A stretch of 61,110 nucleotides of DNA from Tubiluchus corallicola (Eukaryota; Priapulida; Priapulimorpha; Priapulimorphida; Tubiluchidae). A program made the position numbers and the translations under genes. Numbering within the stretch: the stretch's first letter is position 1; each line of letters begins with the position of its first letter. Shown here piece by piece: positions 45,342-54,726 of the stretch. A model generated the notes under the pieces. The model was not told the DNA's origin and searched no databases. It saw only the letters and a list, made by a program, of their open reading frames with translations. The stretch covers positions 1 to 61,110 of the forward strand of contig JAQGDQ010000742.1 in assembly GCA_030141605.1 (NCBI GenBank), in the 5' to 3' direction.

Positions 45342-45441
45342 TGCTTAAAGTTAAGAGATAGTTTTATAATTCAAATTCTCTTTTTTATGGTGATGATAAT
45401 TCACTGTTGACTTGTTCGAAACTCGCAGAGTTTTCAATAAA

Positions 45442-46423
45442 TCAAAAGTGATACACTGCGATTTTCTGATTCCTTTTTCTTCTTTCATTTAGCGTTTTTA
45501 TTTTAATGTTTTCACGATTGCCCAGTAACTGTTTTTGCCTTCCAAAATACACGTCGGCAGGTGTAACATTCTTGAGTGATTCATGATACCGGTGGTTGTT
45601 GTAATTATATACAAACTCCTGTAGAACCGTCATTAGTTCATCAGGAAAGTAGTAGTTATCCAACTTTACCTGATTTTTCATGGTGCGGTGGTAACGCTCA
45701 ATTTTCCCTTGTGTTTGAGGGTGGTATGGGGCTACACGTAAATGTCCCATTTTGGTGTCTTTTAAAAAGCTTTGAAACTCGTTTGATATGTAGCACGCTC
45801 CATTATCGGAGAGTAACCTGGGACAATCGTCTGCAGGTATTTTGGCCGTATGTAAAGCCTTTTGAATAACATGCTTGGCATCGGCCGACTCAATGCTTTG
45901 GCAAAGCTCCCAGGTGACGATATACCTTGAATAATCGTCCATTACGGTAGCCAAATAATACCAGCCCCATCCAATGATTTTAAAGTAGGTAAAATCGGTT
46001 TGCCATTGCTGGTGCACACGCGTGGTCTTATCTTTAAAATCATCGGATGCAGCCATTAAAAGCCACGCAGGAGATGTGATTAGCACTTGCTCTTTGAGAA
46101 TCCGATATACGCTGGTTTCGCTGATAAACCACTTTTGATGGTCGGTGATGTGGTGGGCTAGGTTCCCTAGGCGATAAGTCTGTACGTTACAAAGCGGTGT
46201 CTAAAACCAGTTCTCGTTCTTTGTTGGATATCTTGTTCCAAAACTTTTTGCGTTTTACCGGCTTGGGCTTGAGTGAATCATATCATCCCTCAAGGAAGCG
46301 TTTGTACCACTCGTAAAAGGTACTTCGGCTGATGTCAAGCTCTTCAAGTGTGCGCTTAACTCCGAATACCGAATCTTGAACAATACGGATAATTTCCATC
46401 TTTTCACTGGCGCTTCGTCTCAT
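45442..46423 (-). pseudogene. IS3-type transposase OrfB, broken by two stops and a frameshift
   Basis: From an ATG at 46423 the frame encodes an HTH region (SEKMEIIRIVQDSVFGVKRT). It meets a TGA at 46283-46285 and a TAA at 46187-46189, and changes frame near 46155-46170. The intact downstream part (from 46086) holds the DDE integrase core: first Asp in QQWQTDFTYFKI, second Asp in LLSDNGACYISNEF, and Glu in HPQTQGKIERYHRTMKNQ. The catalytic residues remain but the protein cannot be made in full. Confidence 0.85.
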
Positions 46424-46434
46424 ATATTTATAAG

Positions 46435-46785
46435 TTACTCGGTTCCAGTTAAGCTTTTTTTAAGCATGCGTACTTCCAAACTCAGCTCTGCTACAAACTG
46501 CTTTAGGTCGTGGTTCTCGTTCTTTAAACCGTTTACTTCGCCCGATGTAGCTTCCCGTTTAATGTCACCTGCAAGGCGTTTTTTGCCAGCTTCCATAAAA
46601 TCTTTACTCCACTTGTAATAAAGGTTCGCGTTGATGCCTTCTTTTCGGCATAACTCGGCAATGCTATATTCGCCACGCATGCCCTCTAGTACAATCCTGA
46701 TTTTTTCTTCAGCTGATTACTTCTTCCTCGGGTGTCTCTTAATCTCTTTTACCTTTTGTTCGGTAGTCTGTTTTTTTGCCTTCAT
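46435..46785 (-). pseudogene. IS3-type transposase OrfA with an internal stop
   Basis: The frame from an ATG at 46785 encodes a lysine-rich start (MKAKKQTTEQKVKEIKRHPRKK), then a TAA at 46717-46719, then SAEEKIRIVLEGMRGEYSIAELCRKEGI, a typical OrfA helix-turn-helix, and a C-terminal leucine-rich coiled segment (ENHDLKQFVAELSLEVRMLKKSL). The stop separates the first 22 residues, so only an internal start could express the rest. OrfB starts 11 bases downstream. Confidence 0.8.
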
Positions 46786-46861
46786 CTTACTCGTTTTTAT
46801 TGGTTATAATTTAAGAAATGTCTCTCTTAATTTTTAAACCAATTTGTCCGAATTAAGCTGA

Positions 46862-46969
46862 AGATTTACAAGTAAAAATATTCGAAACATTACATCTGGA
46901 GGTACATACACAGTTACAGTAACCATTGATAATAAATTTGATGCCGGAACTTATGAGTTTGTTCAATAA
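46862..46969 (+). pseudogene. Orphan C-terminal fragment of an unknown beta-rich protein
   Basis: Immediately beyond the IS, 35 codons read like the end of a beta-sandwich domain (NITSGGTYTVTVTIDNKFDAG, ending YEFVQ and TAA). A TGA at 46859 closes the frame upstream. It is probably the tail of a gene cut off by the IS or by an associated deletion. The family is not identifiable from so little. Confidence 0.4.
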
Positions 46970-47447
46970 TTTTAGATAATAAGCCCTGGATGCCCCTTTT
47001 CTTTCAATCGCTTGAAGAAGCCTGGATCATGGCTTATGCCTAGATATGGATATTAATAAATAACGAGTGTTTACACAGTAGCTTCGGGTATAGAAGTGCT
47101 CAGAGCGTTTCTGCCTGAGCATGATATTTTTGAGTGTTACGAACTGGGATAAGCTTTCCTTGTCCGCTATTCAAAAGTGCCCAGAGAGCCATTAAGTCTG
47201 TCCCGCTTCAATGTACAGGGTGGGCAATAGTGTTTTAGTGGGCAGATTGACAATAAAATGGAACAAGGTCAGCGCACAATATGCAGTATTACGTAAGCCG
47301 GGAGTAGTAGATGAAATTTTCGTATTTTTACTCAAAATAGTAATAGCTTAACAAACTTGAACTTTGAAATTCCGGCTTTCGCATATTGCCACCACTAACG
47401 TTTATTGATAGAAAATGGAGCTATTATAATAATTAAAAAATAAAAGC
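46970..47447. other. Degraded sequence with short reading-frame remnants
   Basis: No intact gene. On plus, about 47068-47157 reads SVYTVASGIEVLRAFLPEHD (continuing to YELG then a stop), reminiscent of the N-terminal region of some transposases with a LLPE motif. A further in-frame run follows the stop. Stops are frequent and I cannot confirm the family. The 5' part (46970-47067) shows nothing recognisable. Confidence 0.3.
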
Positions 47448-47672
47448 ATGGAAAAAATAAAGAAAGTCATTTCTGAATTTATCCGTTTATTAGTCTATTA
47501 ACTCTTGTCGTAGCAGTAATTACTATTCTTGTTTGCAATACAACAGGCTAAGGATATTGAAAATGTTAAAGGTTTTGCAGTAACCAGACCGATTAAACCT
47601 CTTTCTGAAAACCTTATTGAAACTAACGACTTCTTAATAAAGAAAATTGGGTCGAATACGATAAGTAAGTGA
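47448..47672 (+). pseudogene. Remnant of a small membrane-protein gene with two frameshifts
   Basis: An ATG at 47448 starts MEKIKKVISEFIR. A shift of frame continues with a hydrophobic helix (FISLLTLVVAVITILVCNT), and a second shift gives KDIENVKGFAVTRPIKPLSENLIETND-type sequence, ending with a TGA at 47670-47672. Each segment is protein-like only in its own frame, which suggests decay. The family is unknown. Confidence 0.4.
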
Positions 47673-48111
47673 TTGTTTTTGTTATTCGGGTTGTATTTAT
47701 AGCCCTGGCAATGAGGATTTTGATGAAATGAAGAAAAAATACCTAAAAACTAATTACGAAATTATACACAAATAACCATAAATTTACATATGTTTGTTAT
47801 GGTACTATGAGAATAAAGGAGTTTACAGGCAAACAGTTTGTGAAAATAAACCGGTTGATCAGACTCTGGCTGTGATGAGAATAATGGGCTGCCAGATCGA
47901 CTACGCTATTTAGTATCATAGAGATAAGAAAAAAAGTAGGAGCCATCAAACTAGAGATAAAAATGGATTTGAATACATCATAAAAAAAATGGGAAATAGA
48001 GCATCTGTTTTCTGATGTTTCGTAAAAGCTCTTCAAATACCATCGTATTTTCAGAGCTGAAATGAAATACACCCAATGGAATAAATATTAATTAGTAACG
48101 CTACGAACGTT
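47673..48111. other. Gene-free region upstream of the STN-type susC
   Basis: It contains TATGTTTG at 47789-47796 (a TAnnTTTG match without a clear -33 box), about 315 bases before the susC ATG. A minus-strand reading frame at 47797-48072 has no family resemblance. No sigma factor or FecR-type anti-sigma gene is present, although the downstream SusC type usually has them. Confidence 0.35.
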
Positions 48112-51100
48112 ATGAAAAAAAACAAATTAGGCTCGTCCTTTATTGGACAAAGTAAAGAAGCATGGCTAATAATGAGACTGACTCTATCTCTTATAATGGT
48201 AAGCGTCATGAGTGCCGGAGCAGTTAAAGCCTTGGATCATAGTTCAAAATTGACGATCAATGTAAAAAATGCCACCATCAAAGAGGTACTGGATCAAATA
48301 GAGAAAGAGTCTGACTTCTATTATTACAGGTCAGATGAATGTCTCTCAGAACACACAATATCCGGCAAGTTTCAGGCTCTTTCCGTTCCGGAATTGTTAG
48401 ATAAAGTTTTGGAAGGGAGTGATTTATCTTACCGCATAGTTGATAATTACGTAACAATTGTTCCTAAAACGGAATTCGATGCAAAGGATAATTCACAACC
48501 ACAAGAAATAACAGTTAAGGGTAAGATTACTGATGCGAGAGGTGAGCCGCTGCCAGGTGTTAATGTGTTTGATAAAAGCAATCCAATCACCGGTGTTACT
48601 TGTGACGTTGACGGTTTTTATACAATTGTGGTCAATGCAGATGATGCAGTATTGACTTTCTCCTTTATTGGATTTAAAAAGCAAGATGTTCAAGTGGGCG
48701 GGCGTGCCGTGATCAATATAACATTGGTGGAAGAGACAACCGATCTGGATGAAGTTGTGATTACAGCTTTGGGTATTCGTAAGGAAGCTAAAGCGTTAGG
48801 GTATGCGATAGCTGAAGTGAAAGGTGATGTTGTGACTGCAGGCAAAGATCTAAATGTGATGAGTTCGCTTTCAGGTCGTATGGCGGGAGTAGATATTTCC
48901 TCTACTAGTGCTGGCCCTTCAGGGTCAACGCGCATGCTTATTCGTGGTAACTCTCAACTCTCAGGAAATAACAATCCACTCTACGTTATTGATGGTGTAC
49001 CCATGGATAATACACAGTTGGGAGGCGCCGGTAAGTGGGGGGGATATGATTTTGGCGATGGATTATCAAGTATTAACCCTGATGATATTGAGTCTATTTC
49101 GGTATTAAAAGGACCTTCTGCGGCAGCACTGTACGGTTCGCGAGCCTCAAATGGAGTTGTATTAATCACTACTAAGTCTGGGAGCAGTAAAAAGGGGATT
49201 GGTGTTGAGATAAGCTCTAGCATTAATACGGTTAATATCCTTAGCCATTTCGATGACTACCAAAGAGTATATGGACAGGGACGAAATGGTGAATTGCCAC
49301 TTACGTCTCAAGAGAGCCGTAGCACTGCTACTTCTTCATGGGGACCAAAGTTGGACCCTAACTTGATGATGCCGATCTATAATGAAGAAATAAAACCGTA
49401 TGGCGTGCAGCAAGATAACATATTGAGTTTCTTTCGTACCGGTCTGACGGTTAATAATGCAGCATCACTTACATCAACTGGCGATAAGTCGAATATTCGC
49501 TTATCAATGTCTAATATGCAGAATACTGATATAGTTCCTAATTCTGATATGTCGAGATCATCGTTCATGATTAAGGGGGACGCGCAGTTGAGCAAGTTGA
49601 TATCATTCGATGCACGTGTAAACTATACCATAGAAAATGTTAACAATCGTCCGGCATTGAGTGATAGTCCCAATAACGTTGGCCTGAGCTTAATTGGTAT
49701 TGCACCAAACTTTCATCAAAGCTGGTTGAGCGAAAACTATAAAGATGACGAGGGGCGCTATATTGACTGGAATGGTGGTAATATATATCGTATAAATCCC
49801 TATTGGTCGCTTAACGAAATGAGCAACGACTCTCGTAAGCAAAGAGTAATGGGGCATGTACAATTAAAGTTTGATTTTACCTCCTATTTGAGTATGCATG
49901 TAAAAGGAGGCACTGACTTTTACTCGTTTAGGCTAACTGATTTTGCACCCAGGAGTACACCTATTAATCCAGGTGGTGGCATGAGCGAACTATCTGTTAA
50001 TAATTCAGAAACCAATGCAGAGACAATTATACGTTTCAATAAAAAACTATATGATAACTTGGATGTATCGGCATTTGTGGGTGGAAATATTATGTACCGT
50101 AAGGGTGAGACCTTTCATAACGAAGGCAATACAGAGGTGATTCCTGATGTGAAAAACATCGGGAACTATGTGCAGAAAGAGTTGACTTATAGCTTTGTAG
50201 AAAAGCAAGTTAATTCGGTGTACGGAGCCGTCAATTTAGGGTATAATAGCATGGTGTATCTTGATTTTACACTACGGAATGACTGGTCTTCATCCCTGAG
50301 CAGCGAGTATAACTCGTATATGTACCCATCCGTATCAGGTAGCTTTGTTTTTAGTGAGCTGTTGAAAGACAATTCATTAATATCATTTGGGAAAGCTAGG
50401 GTGTCTTGGGCAGAAGTAGGTGGCGATACCAGCCCTTACCAGTTGAGTTTAAGTTATGGGCTGTTGCCCTACTCATTTCTTGATTTACCATTGGGGCAAA
50501 TAAGCTCAAACAGTATTCCAAAACAAGCGCTTAAACCAACTCGTACATACAGTTGGGAGATTGGTGCTGATGTGCGTTTCTTGAATAATAGAGTGGGTTT
50601 GGATGTGACCTATTATCAGCAGTCAACAAAAGACCAGATTCTATCATTACCAATTTCAAAAACTACCGGTTATAGTAGCGCAATTGTTAATGCGGGTGAA
50701 ATTGGGAACAAGGGTGTTGAGCTAATGTTATCTGCCAACCTTATTACAGTGAAAGACTTTAGTTGGGATGTTAACGTGAACTATGCTAAAAACGTCAATG
50801 AAGTGGTGGCTTTACACCCCGATGTCACAGAATATGAGTTAGCTTCAGCCCGCTGGGCCGGTGCTTTTATTAAAGCTAGTGAAGGTGAGGCTTATGGTGT
50901 TATTGTGGGTAAAAAAATGTTACGGGATCCCAATGGAAATGTGATTCATGGGGCTAATGGTCTTCCTCAATTCGGTGAGGAAGCTGAGGTTTTAGGAAAC
51001 GGGGTTCATAACTGGACTGGTGGTTTCTCAAATATTTTAAATTACAAAGAGTTTACCTTGGGCTTTCTTTTTGATGTCAAATGGGGGGCTGAAATCTACT

Positions 51101-51609
51101 CTATGAGTAATTTATTTGCACATATAAATGGTACTTCTGAGCATACACTTGAGGGTCGTGCAGGTTGGTATGCCTCAGAGGAGCAACGTAAAGCAGCAGG
51201 TATTAGCGAAGGAGATTGGATTCCTACAGGCGGGTACATCGGTAAAGGGGTTATAAACACAGGTACAGAAGAGAATCCCGTGTATGAAGAAAATAATGTG
51301 ATGGTTAACCCCCAAACCTACTGGAACGTCTTTATGGAAGGGTCACCGGAGCCATTTATTGAGGATGCTTCATTTATTAAGCTTAGAGAGCTTACTTTGA
51401 GCTACTCATTCAGCCCTGAATTATTAAATAGGACGCCTTTTATTGGGGCTTCATTATCGGTTTATGCTCGTAACTTGTGGTTAGTTTATTCCAGTTTAGA
51501 TAATATTGATCCCGAATCGAACTATAATAATGGAAATGGTCAAGGATTGGAGTATGGCTCCTTACCATCGAGAAGAACATTTGGCGCCAGCTTGAATGTA
51601 CAATTCTAA
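48112..51609 (+). CDS. SusC-family TonB-dependent transporter with N-terminal STN signalling domain
   Basis: 1165 residues. A signal sequence (about 1-40) is followed by an STN domain (about 45-125, LTINVKNATIKEVLDQIEKESDFYYYRSDE), a carboxypeptidase-like domain (about 133-205, VKGKITDARGEPLPGVNVFD), the TonB-box region (VVITALGIRKEAKALGYAI), a plug with LYVIDGVPMDNTQ and SISVLKGPSAAALYGSRASNGVVLITTKSG, and the barrel. STN domains normally contact a FecR anti-sigma factor to switch on the locus; none is encoded beside it here. It heads a PUL with SusD and two GH18-type proteins, so imported substrates are probably GlcNAc-containing oligosaccharides (inference). Confidence 0.95.
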   Translation: MKKNKLGSSFIGQSKEAWLIMRLTLSLIMVSVMSAGAVKALDHSSKLTINVKNATIKEVLDQIEKESDFYYYRSDECLSEHTISGKFQALSVPELLDKVLEGSDLSYRIVDNYVTIVPKTEFDAKDNSQPQEITVKGKITDARGEPLPGVNVFDKSNPITGVTCDVDGFYTIVVNADDAVLTFSFIGFKKQDVQVGGRAVINITLVEETTDLDEVVITALGIRKEAKALGYAIAEVKGDVVTAGKDLNVMSSLSGRMAGVDISSTSAGPSGSTRMLIRGNSQLSGNNNPLYVIDGVPMDNTQLGGAGKWGGYDFGDGLSSINPDDIESISVLKGPSAAALYGSRASNGVVLITTKSGSSKKGIGVEISSSINTVNILSHFDDYQRVYGQGRNGELPLTSQESRSTATSSWGPKLDPNLMMPIYNEEIKPYGVQQDNILSFFRTGLTVNNAASLTSTGDKSNIRLSMSNMQNTDIVPNSDMSRSSFMIKGDAQLSKLISFDARVNYTIENVNNRPALSDSPNNVGLSLIGIAPNFHQSWLSENYKDDEGRYIDWNGGNIYRINPYWSLNEMSNDSRKQRVMGHVQLKFDFTSYLSMHVKGGTDFYSFRLTDFAPRSTPINPGGGMSELSVNNSETNAETIIRFNKKLYDNLDVSAFVGGNIMYRKGETFHNEGNTEVIPDVKNIGNYVQKELTYSFVEKQVNSVYGAVNLGYNSMVYLDFTLRNDWSSSLSSEYNSYMYPSVSGSFVFSELLKDNSLISFGKARVSWAEVGGDTSPYQLSLSYGLLPYSFLDLPLGQISSNSIPKQALKPTRTYSWEIGADVRFLNNRVGLDVTYYQQSTKDQILSLPISKTTGYSSAIVNAGEIGNKGVELMLSANLITVKDFSWDVNVNYAKNVNEVVALHPDVTEYELASARWAGAFIKASEGEAYGVIVGKKMLRDPNGNVIHGANGLPQFGEEAEVLGNGVHNWTGGFSNILNYKEFTLGFLFDVKWGAEIYSMSNLFAHINGTSEHTLEGRAGWYASEEQRKAAGISEGDWIPTGGYIGKGVINTGTEENPVYEENNVMVNPQTYWNVFMEGSPEPFIEDASFIKLRELTLSYSFSPELLNRTPFIGASLSVYARNLWLVYSSLDNIDPESNYNNGNGQGLEYGSLPSRRTFGASLNVQF

Positions 51610-51625
51610 TATAAATCTAAGTGTT

Positions 51626-53215
51626 ATGAATATACATAAATATTTTACGCTACTATTTTTATTGTTAATAATATTTGGAGGAAGTGCTTGTTCTAATTTT
51701 GAAAAGATGAACATGAATCCTGCCACCTCGACAGATATGGATCCTAATTTGCAGTTGCCCACCTTGCAATATAAGCTTACTTCCGATCATCAGGAGTGGC
51801 ACCGTTACTTTATCTATCCGGGTGGCTTTATGCAGCAATGGGCGGCTGACTGGGCGACTGTTGAATATGGAGGGAAATGCAAAAAACAATCCAGTTACAT
51901 GGAAACGGCCTGGGAAATATATTATCCTGAAATGGTTAAGAATGTAGTGGATATGATAGAGCGAACTAAAGATAATCCGGCTCAAGCCAATATAAATGCA
52001 GTGAGTCGTATTATGAAAGTGTATATTTTTTCTAAATTAACAGATCTATATGGTGATATTCCATATTTTGAGGCAGGAGTAGGTTATTATTCCAATGTGT
52101 TTAACCCACGCTACGATGAACAGAAAGATATATACAATGATTTTTTCGAGCAATTGGATCTCGCAGCTAACTCATTAAGTAGTGATGGTGATCGAATATT
52201 ATACGATGCCTTTTACAGTGGAGATATTAACAAATGGTACCGCTTCGCCAACTCATTACGTTTGCGCTTGGCCATGCGTTTAATAAAGGTTAATCCAGAG
52301 AAAGCACGTGCCGAAGCTGAAGAAGCTATGAAATTGGGTGTTATGGCTGGTGCTGAGGATATTTGTTTTATGCGGCATGAGAATGTGGCCAACCCGAGCG
52401 ATGGCGGTGGTACTGGAAGCGGCATCGCTAACCGTTTATTGGCAGATCCTAAAGAGAGTACATTTAGACTCACAAGCGAGCTGGTTGAGTACATGGAGGC
52501 CATGGACGATCCGCGCATCACTATGTACGCAGGATGTTACCTAAATGATGGCCCACGAACAGATGTAACTCAGGGGGTATATGAGGCCAATGGATCCGAG
52601 TGGGAAAGTATCGCCTTAGGTGCTTATAAGTTTGCCTGGGAAAAGTGGTTACCCGAGATTACAGTTACGATTGGTGATGTTGAGTACGAAGTACCTGGTG
52701 TTTACCAGTTATTGCAGCCCTCAAAACTGTTAACGGCTTACGATGCTCCATATATTCATATGAGTTATGCTGAAGTTGAGTTTCTGATGGCTGAAGCTGC
52801 TTTCCGGGGATGGAATACAGGTGGTGAGGCTAGTGCGCATTTTACCAGGGGGTTGGCAGCCGCTGTAGATCAAATGCGTTTGTTTGGGGCTGAGGTGGCA
52901 TCAGAGGATGTAGAAGAGTTTGTATCCTCTAATACTTTAACTGCAGGCAAAGAGCTGGAGCAAATAAATTCGCAGTTGTGGGTGCTTCACTTCCTTGATC
53001 CTTTTGAAACATGGTCTAACTGGAGACGAACCGGCCTGCCTGATTTAGAGTATTACAACTACACCCCAGGTGAAAACCAGTCAGATGGTCAAATTCCCCG
53101 GCGTTTGCAATACCCACTTGATGAGCAGATTAAAAATTCGGAGCATCTACAGGAAGCTGTTGATCGCATGGGAAGTGACGATTGGTTGAATCGTGTCTGG
53201 TGGGATACAAACTAA
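51626..53215 (+). CDS. SusD-like lipoprotein (SusD-like_2 type)
   Basis: 529 residues from the ATG at 51626 (MNIHKYF); an in-frame upstream ATG at 51596 overlaps susC and lacks a signal. The lipobox is IFGGSACSNFEKMN. The start of the mature protein (MNMNPATSTDMDPNLQLPTLQYK), the YPGGFMQQWAADW stretch and VSRIMKVYIFSKLTDLYGDIPYFEAG fit the second SusD-like family (often annotated SusD-like_2). It binds glycan at the surface and caps the SusC 16 bases upstream. Confidence 0.93.
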   Translation: MNIHKYFTLLFLLLIIFGGSACSNFEKMNMNPATSTDMDPNLQLPTLQYKLTSDHQEWHRYFIYPGGFMQQWAADWATVEYGGKCKKQSSYMETAWEIYYPEMVKNVVDMIERTKDNPAQANINAVSRIMKVYIFSKLTDLYGDIPYFEAGVGYYSNVFNPRYDEQKDIYNDFFEQLDLAANSLSSDGDRILYDAFYSGDINKWYRFANSLRLRLAMRLIKVNPEKARAEAEEAMKLGVMAGAEDICFMRHENVANPSDGGGTGSGIANRLLADPKESTFRLTSELVEYMEAMDDPRITMYAGCYLNDGPRTDVTQGVYEANGSEWESIALGAYKFAWEKWLPEITVTIGDVEYEVPGVYQLLQPSKLLTAYDAPYIHMSYAEVEFLMAEAAFRGWNTGGEASAHFTRGLAAAVDQMRLFGAEVASEDVEEFVSSNTLTAGKELEQINSQLWVLHFLDPFETWSNWRRTGLPDLEYYNYTPGENQSDGQIPRRLQYPLDEQIKNSEHLQEAVDRMGSDDWLNRVWWDTN

Positions 53216-53306
53216 ATAAGTGTCAAATATATTTGGAAAGGGGTGTTATGCCTGAACAAGTTAATGTTTGTGAAATGATGTTCCTATTCGGATTTAAAAG
53301 CTTAAA

Positions 53307-54647
53307 ATGATGAATAAAATAGTCAATTACATTCTGTTAATTACCTTTCTAATTGGTTTTAGTGCTTGTGAGAGGGATGTAACAAACCCGGTTTTCGGCG
53401 ACCAGGATATACCTGTAATCCATGTGGATTGGCAAGACCAGATGGCACTTAATTTAGGTGATACCATTAAGTATAAACCACAAATCTCACCTTCAGATGG
53501 AGTTGTTTACGAGTGGCTATTGGACGATAATGTTATTTCTACTGAAAAGGATTTAAACTATGAGGTCAACACTCAGGGAGAGCAGGTTTTAAAGTTTAAG
53601 GTCACTCGAAATGGGGTTGAAAATAGTAGGACATCTAAGCTGATTGTTGTGAAGTCATTTGTCCCAAAAGAATACAATAAAAAGATGATTGGGTATATTT
53701 CTCGTAATGGAAGTATTGCTGATATACAGTGGGAGCATATTACACACTTAATGCTTACGTCAGCCGTGGTGAAGAGTGCTGAAATGCCTGTTGACACCAA
53801 CTTCAACGAAGCCAGCTATGACTTGAAAACACTGGTGTCGGCGGCTCATAATTATGGAGTATATGTGATTTTAGATGTCACTGGTAATATTGATTATATG
53901 AACGGTGCAGGCACATATGGAGATCTTGGCTTTTACAACACAGTTATTGATACTGAAAAAGGCAAAAAACTTATTGACGACATCTTGCTGTTTGTGAAAA
54001 ACAATGACCTTGATGGAATCAACATCTACCTAAATAATACGTCCACGGGAGATAGCTTTGCCAACCCTGAGGCTGTTACGAACTTTTTTAACGAATTTGC
54101 TGAGGCTATACCTGATCTTAACGTTTATGGGCGGTTTATTTTTACTGCGTCGGTTCCCGGTGGCTGGACTACTGGGGCGTTGCAAATGGTGGCTGGTATC
54201 GACCGCTTTGATTGGGTTCATTTAATGGCTTTTGGTGCCTCTGATATAACTCCCATCCATCATGCTTTATATAATGACTGCACTTCACTAGCTGGTACCT
54301 GGAAAGAGTATGGTGTGCCGGCAGAAAAACTTGTGATAACAATACCAGCTATAGGAGTGCACTATACATTTCCGGATGGTACAGATATTAATTGGGGCAA
54401 TGCCTGGCAGTATACTTTCTGGAAATCTTATCGTGAAATTTTGACAATTGACCCAGATGCTGAAACAAAAAATAAGATTGATCAGGATAAGGGTATTTTC
54501 TATGATGGCTTTAAAGAAGTAGACGCTAAGGCCCAATATGTTTTGGACAATAACTTGGCTGGTGCTGCCATTTGGTCGCTTGAGCATGATAGTAAAAACG
54601 CTGATAAATCATTAAGCAAAAAATCGTATGATGCTCTGGGGAATTAA
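53307..54647 (+). CDS. GH18-like surface lipoprotein lacking the catalytic acid (probable glycan-binding protein)
   Basis: 446 residues. The lipoprotein signal ends at GFSACERD (Cys about 21). Residues about 30-115 are a PKD-like domain (YKPQISPSDGVVYEWLLDDNVIS), then a GH18 TIM barrel (about 125-440, with MIGYISRNGSIADIQWEHITHLML and GAAIWSLEHDSKN). At the position of the GH18 signature DxxDxDxE it reads D236-G-I-N-I-Y-L-N243: the second and third Asp and the catalytic Glu are replaced. It is therefore probably a non-hydrolytic binder, in the place where other PULs carry SusE/F-type surface glycan-binding proteins. It lies between susD and the active GH18 gene. Confidence 0.85.
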   Translation: MMNKIVNYILLITFLIGFSACERDVTNPVFGDQDIPVIHVDWQDQMALNLGDTIKYKPQISPSDGVVYEWLLDDNVISTEKDLNYEVNTQGEQVLKFKVTRNGVENSRTSKLIVVKSFVPKEYNKKMIGYISRNGSIADIQWEHITHLMLTSAVVKSAEMPVDTNFNEASYDLKTLVSAAHNYGVYVILDVTGNIDYMNGAGTYGDLGFYNTVIDTEKGKKLIDDILLFVKNNDLDGINIYLNNTSTGDSFANPEAVTNFFNEFAEAIPDLNVYGRFIFTASVPGGWTTGALQMVAGIDRFDWVHLMAFGASDITPIHHALYNDCTSLAGTWKEYGVPAEKLVITIPAIGVHYTFPDGTDINWGNAWQYTFWKSYREILTIDPDAETKNKIDQDKGIFYDGFKEVDAKAQYVLDNNLAGAAIWSLEHDSKNADKSLSKKSYDALGN

Positions 54648-54726
54648 AATCTAAAGTGCAAGATTTAATGATAGATCTTAAGTTCAATTAGTAAATGCGA
54701 CAGGGTTTCATTTAAAATAATAGGGT

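Larger units (their letters stand above)
45331..46849 (-). mobile_element. Decayed IS3-family-like insertion sequence (about 1.5 kb)
   Basis: The ends are inverted repeats: GGACAAATTG at 45331-45340 and CAATTTGTCC at 46840-46849, with similarity continuing inward (TTAAGAGA near both ends). Between them are an OrfA-like and an OrfB-like transposase reading frame on the minus strand, both disrupted. No target-site duplication is evident between the left flank (ACTTATT) and the right flank (GAATTAA), consistent with rearrangement or deletion after insertion. Confidence 0.85.

Noticed and set aside
47797-48072. Minus-strand 91-residue reading frame
   Set aside because: No family resemblance, no start context, and it lies in clearly decayed DNA; an open frame of this size is expected by chance in AT-rich sequence.
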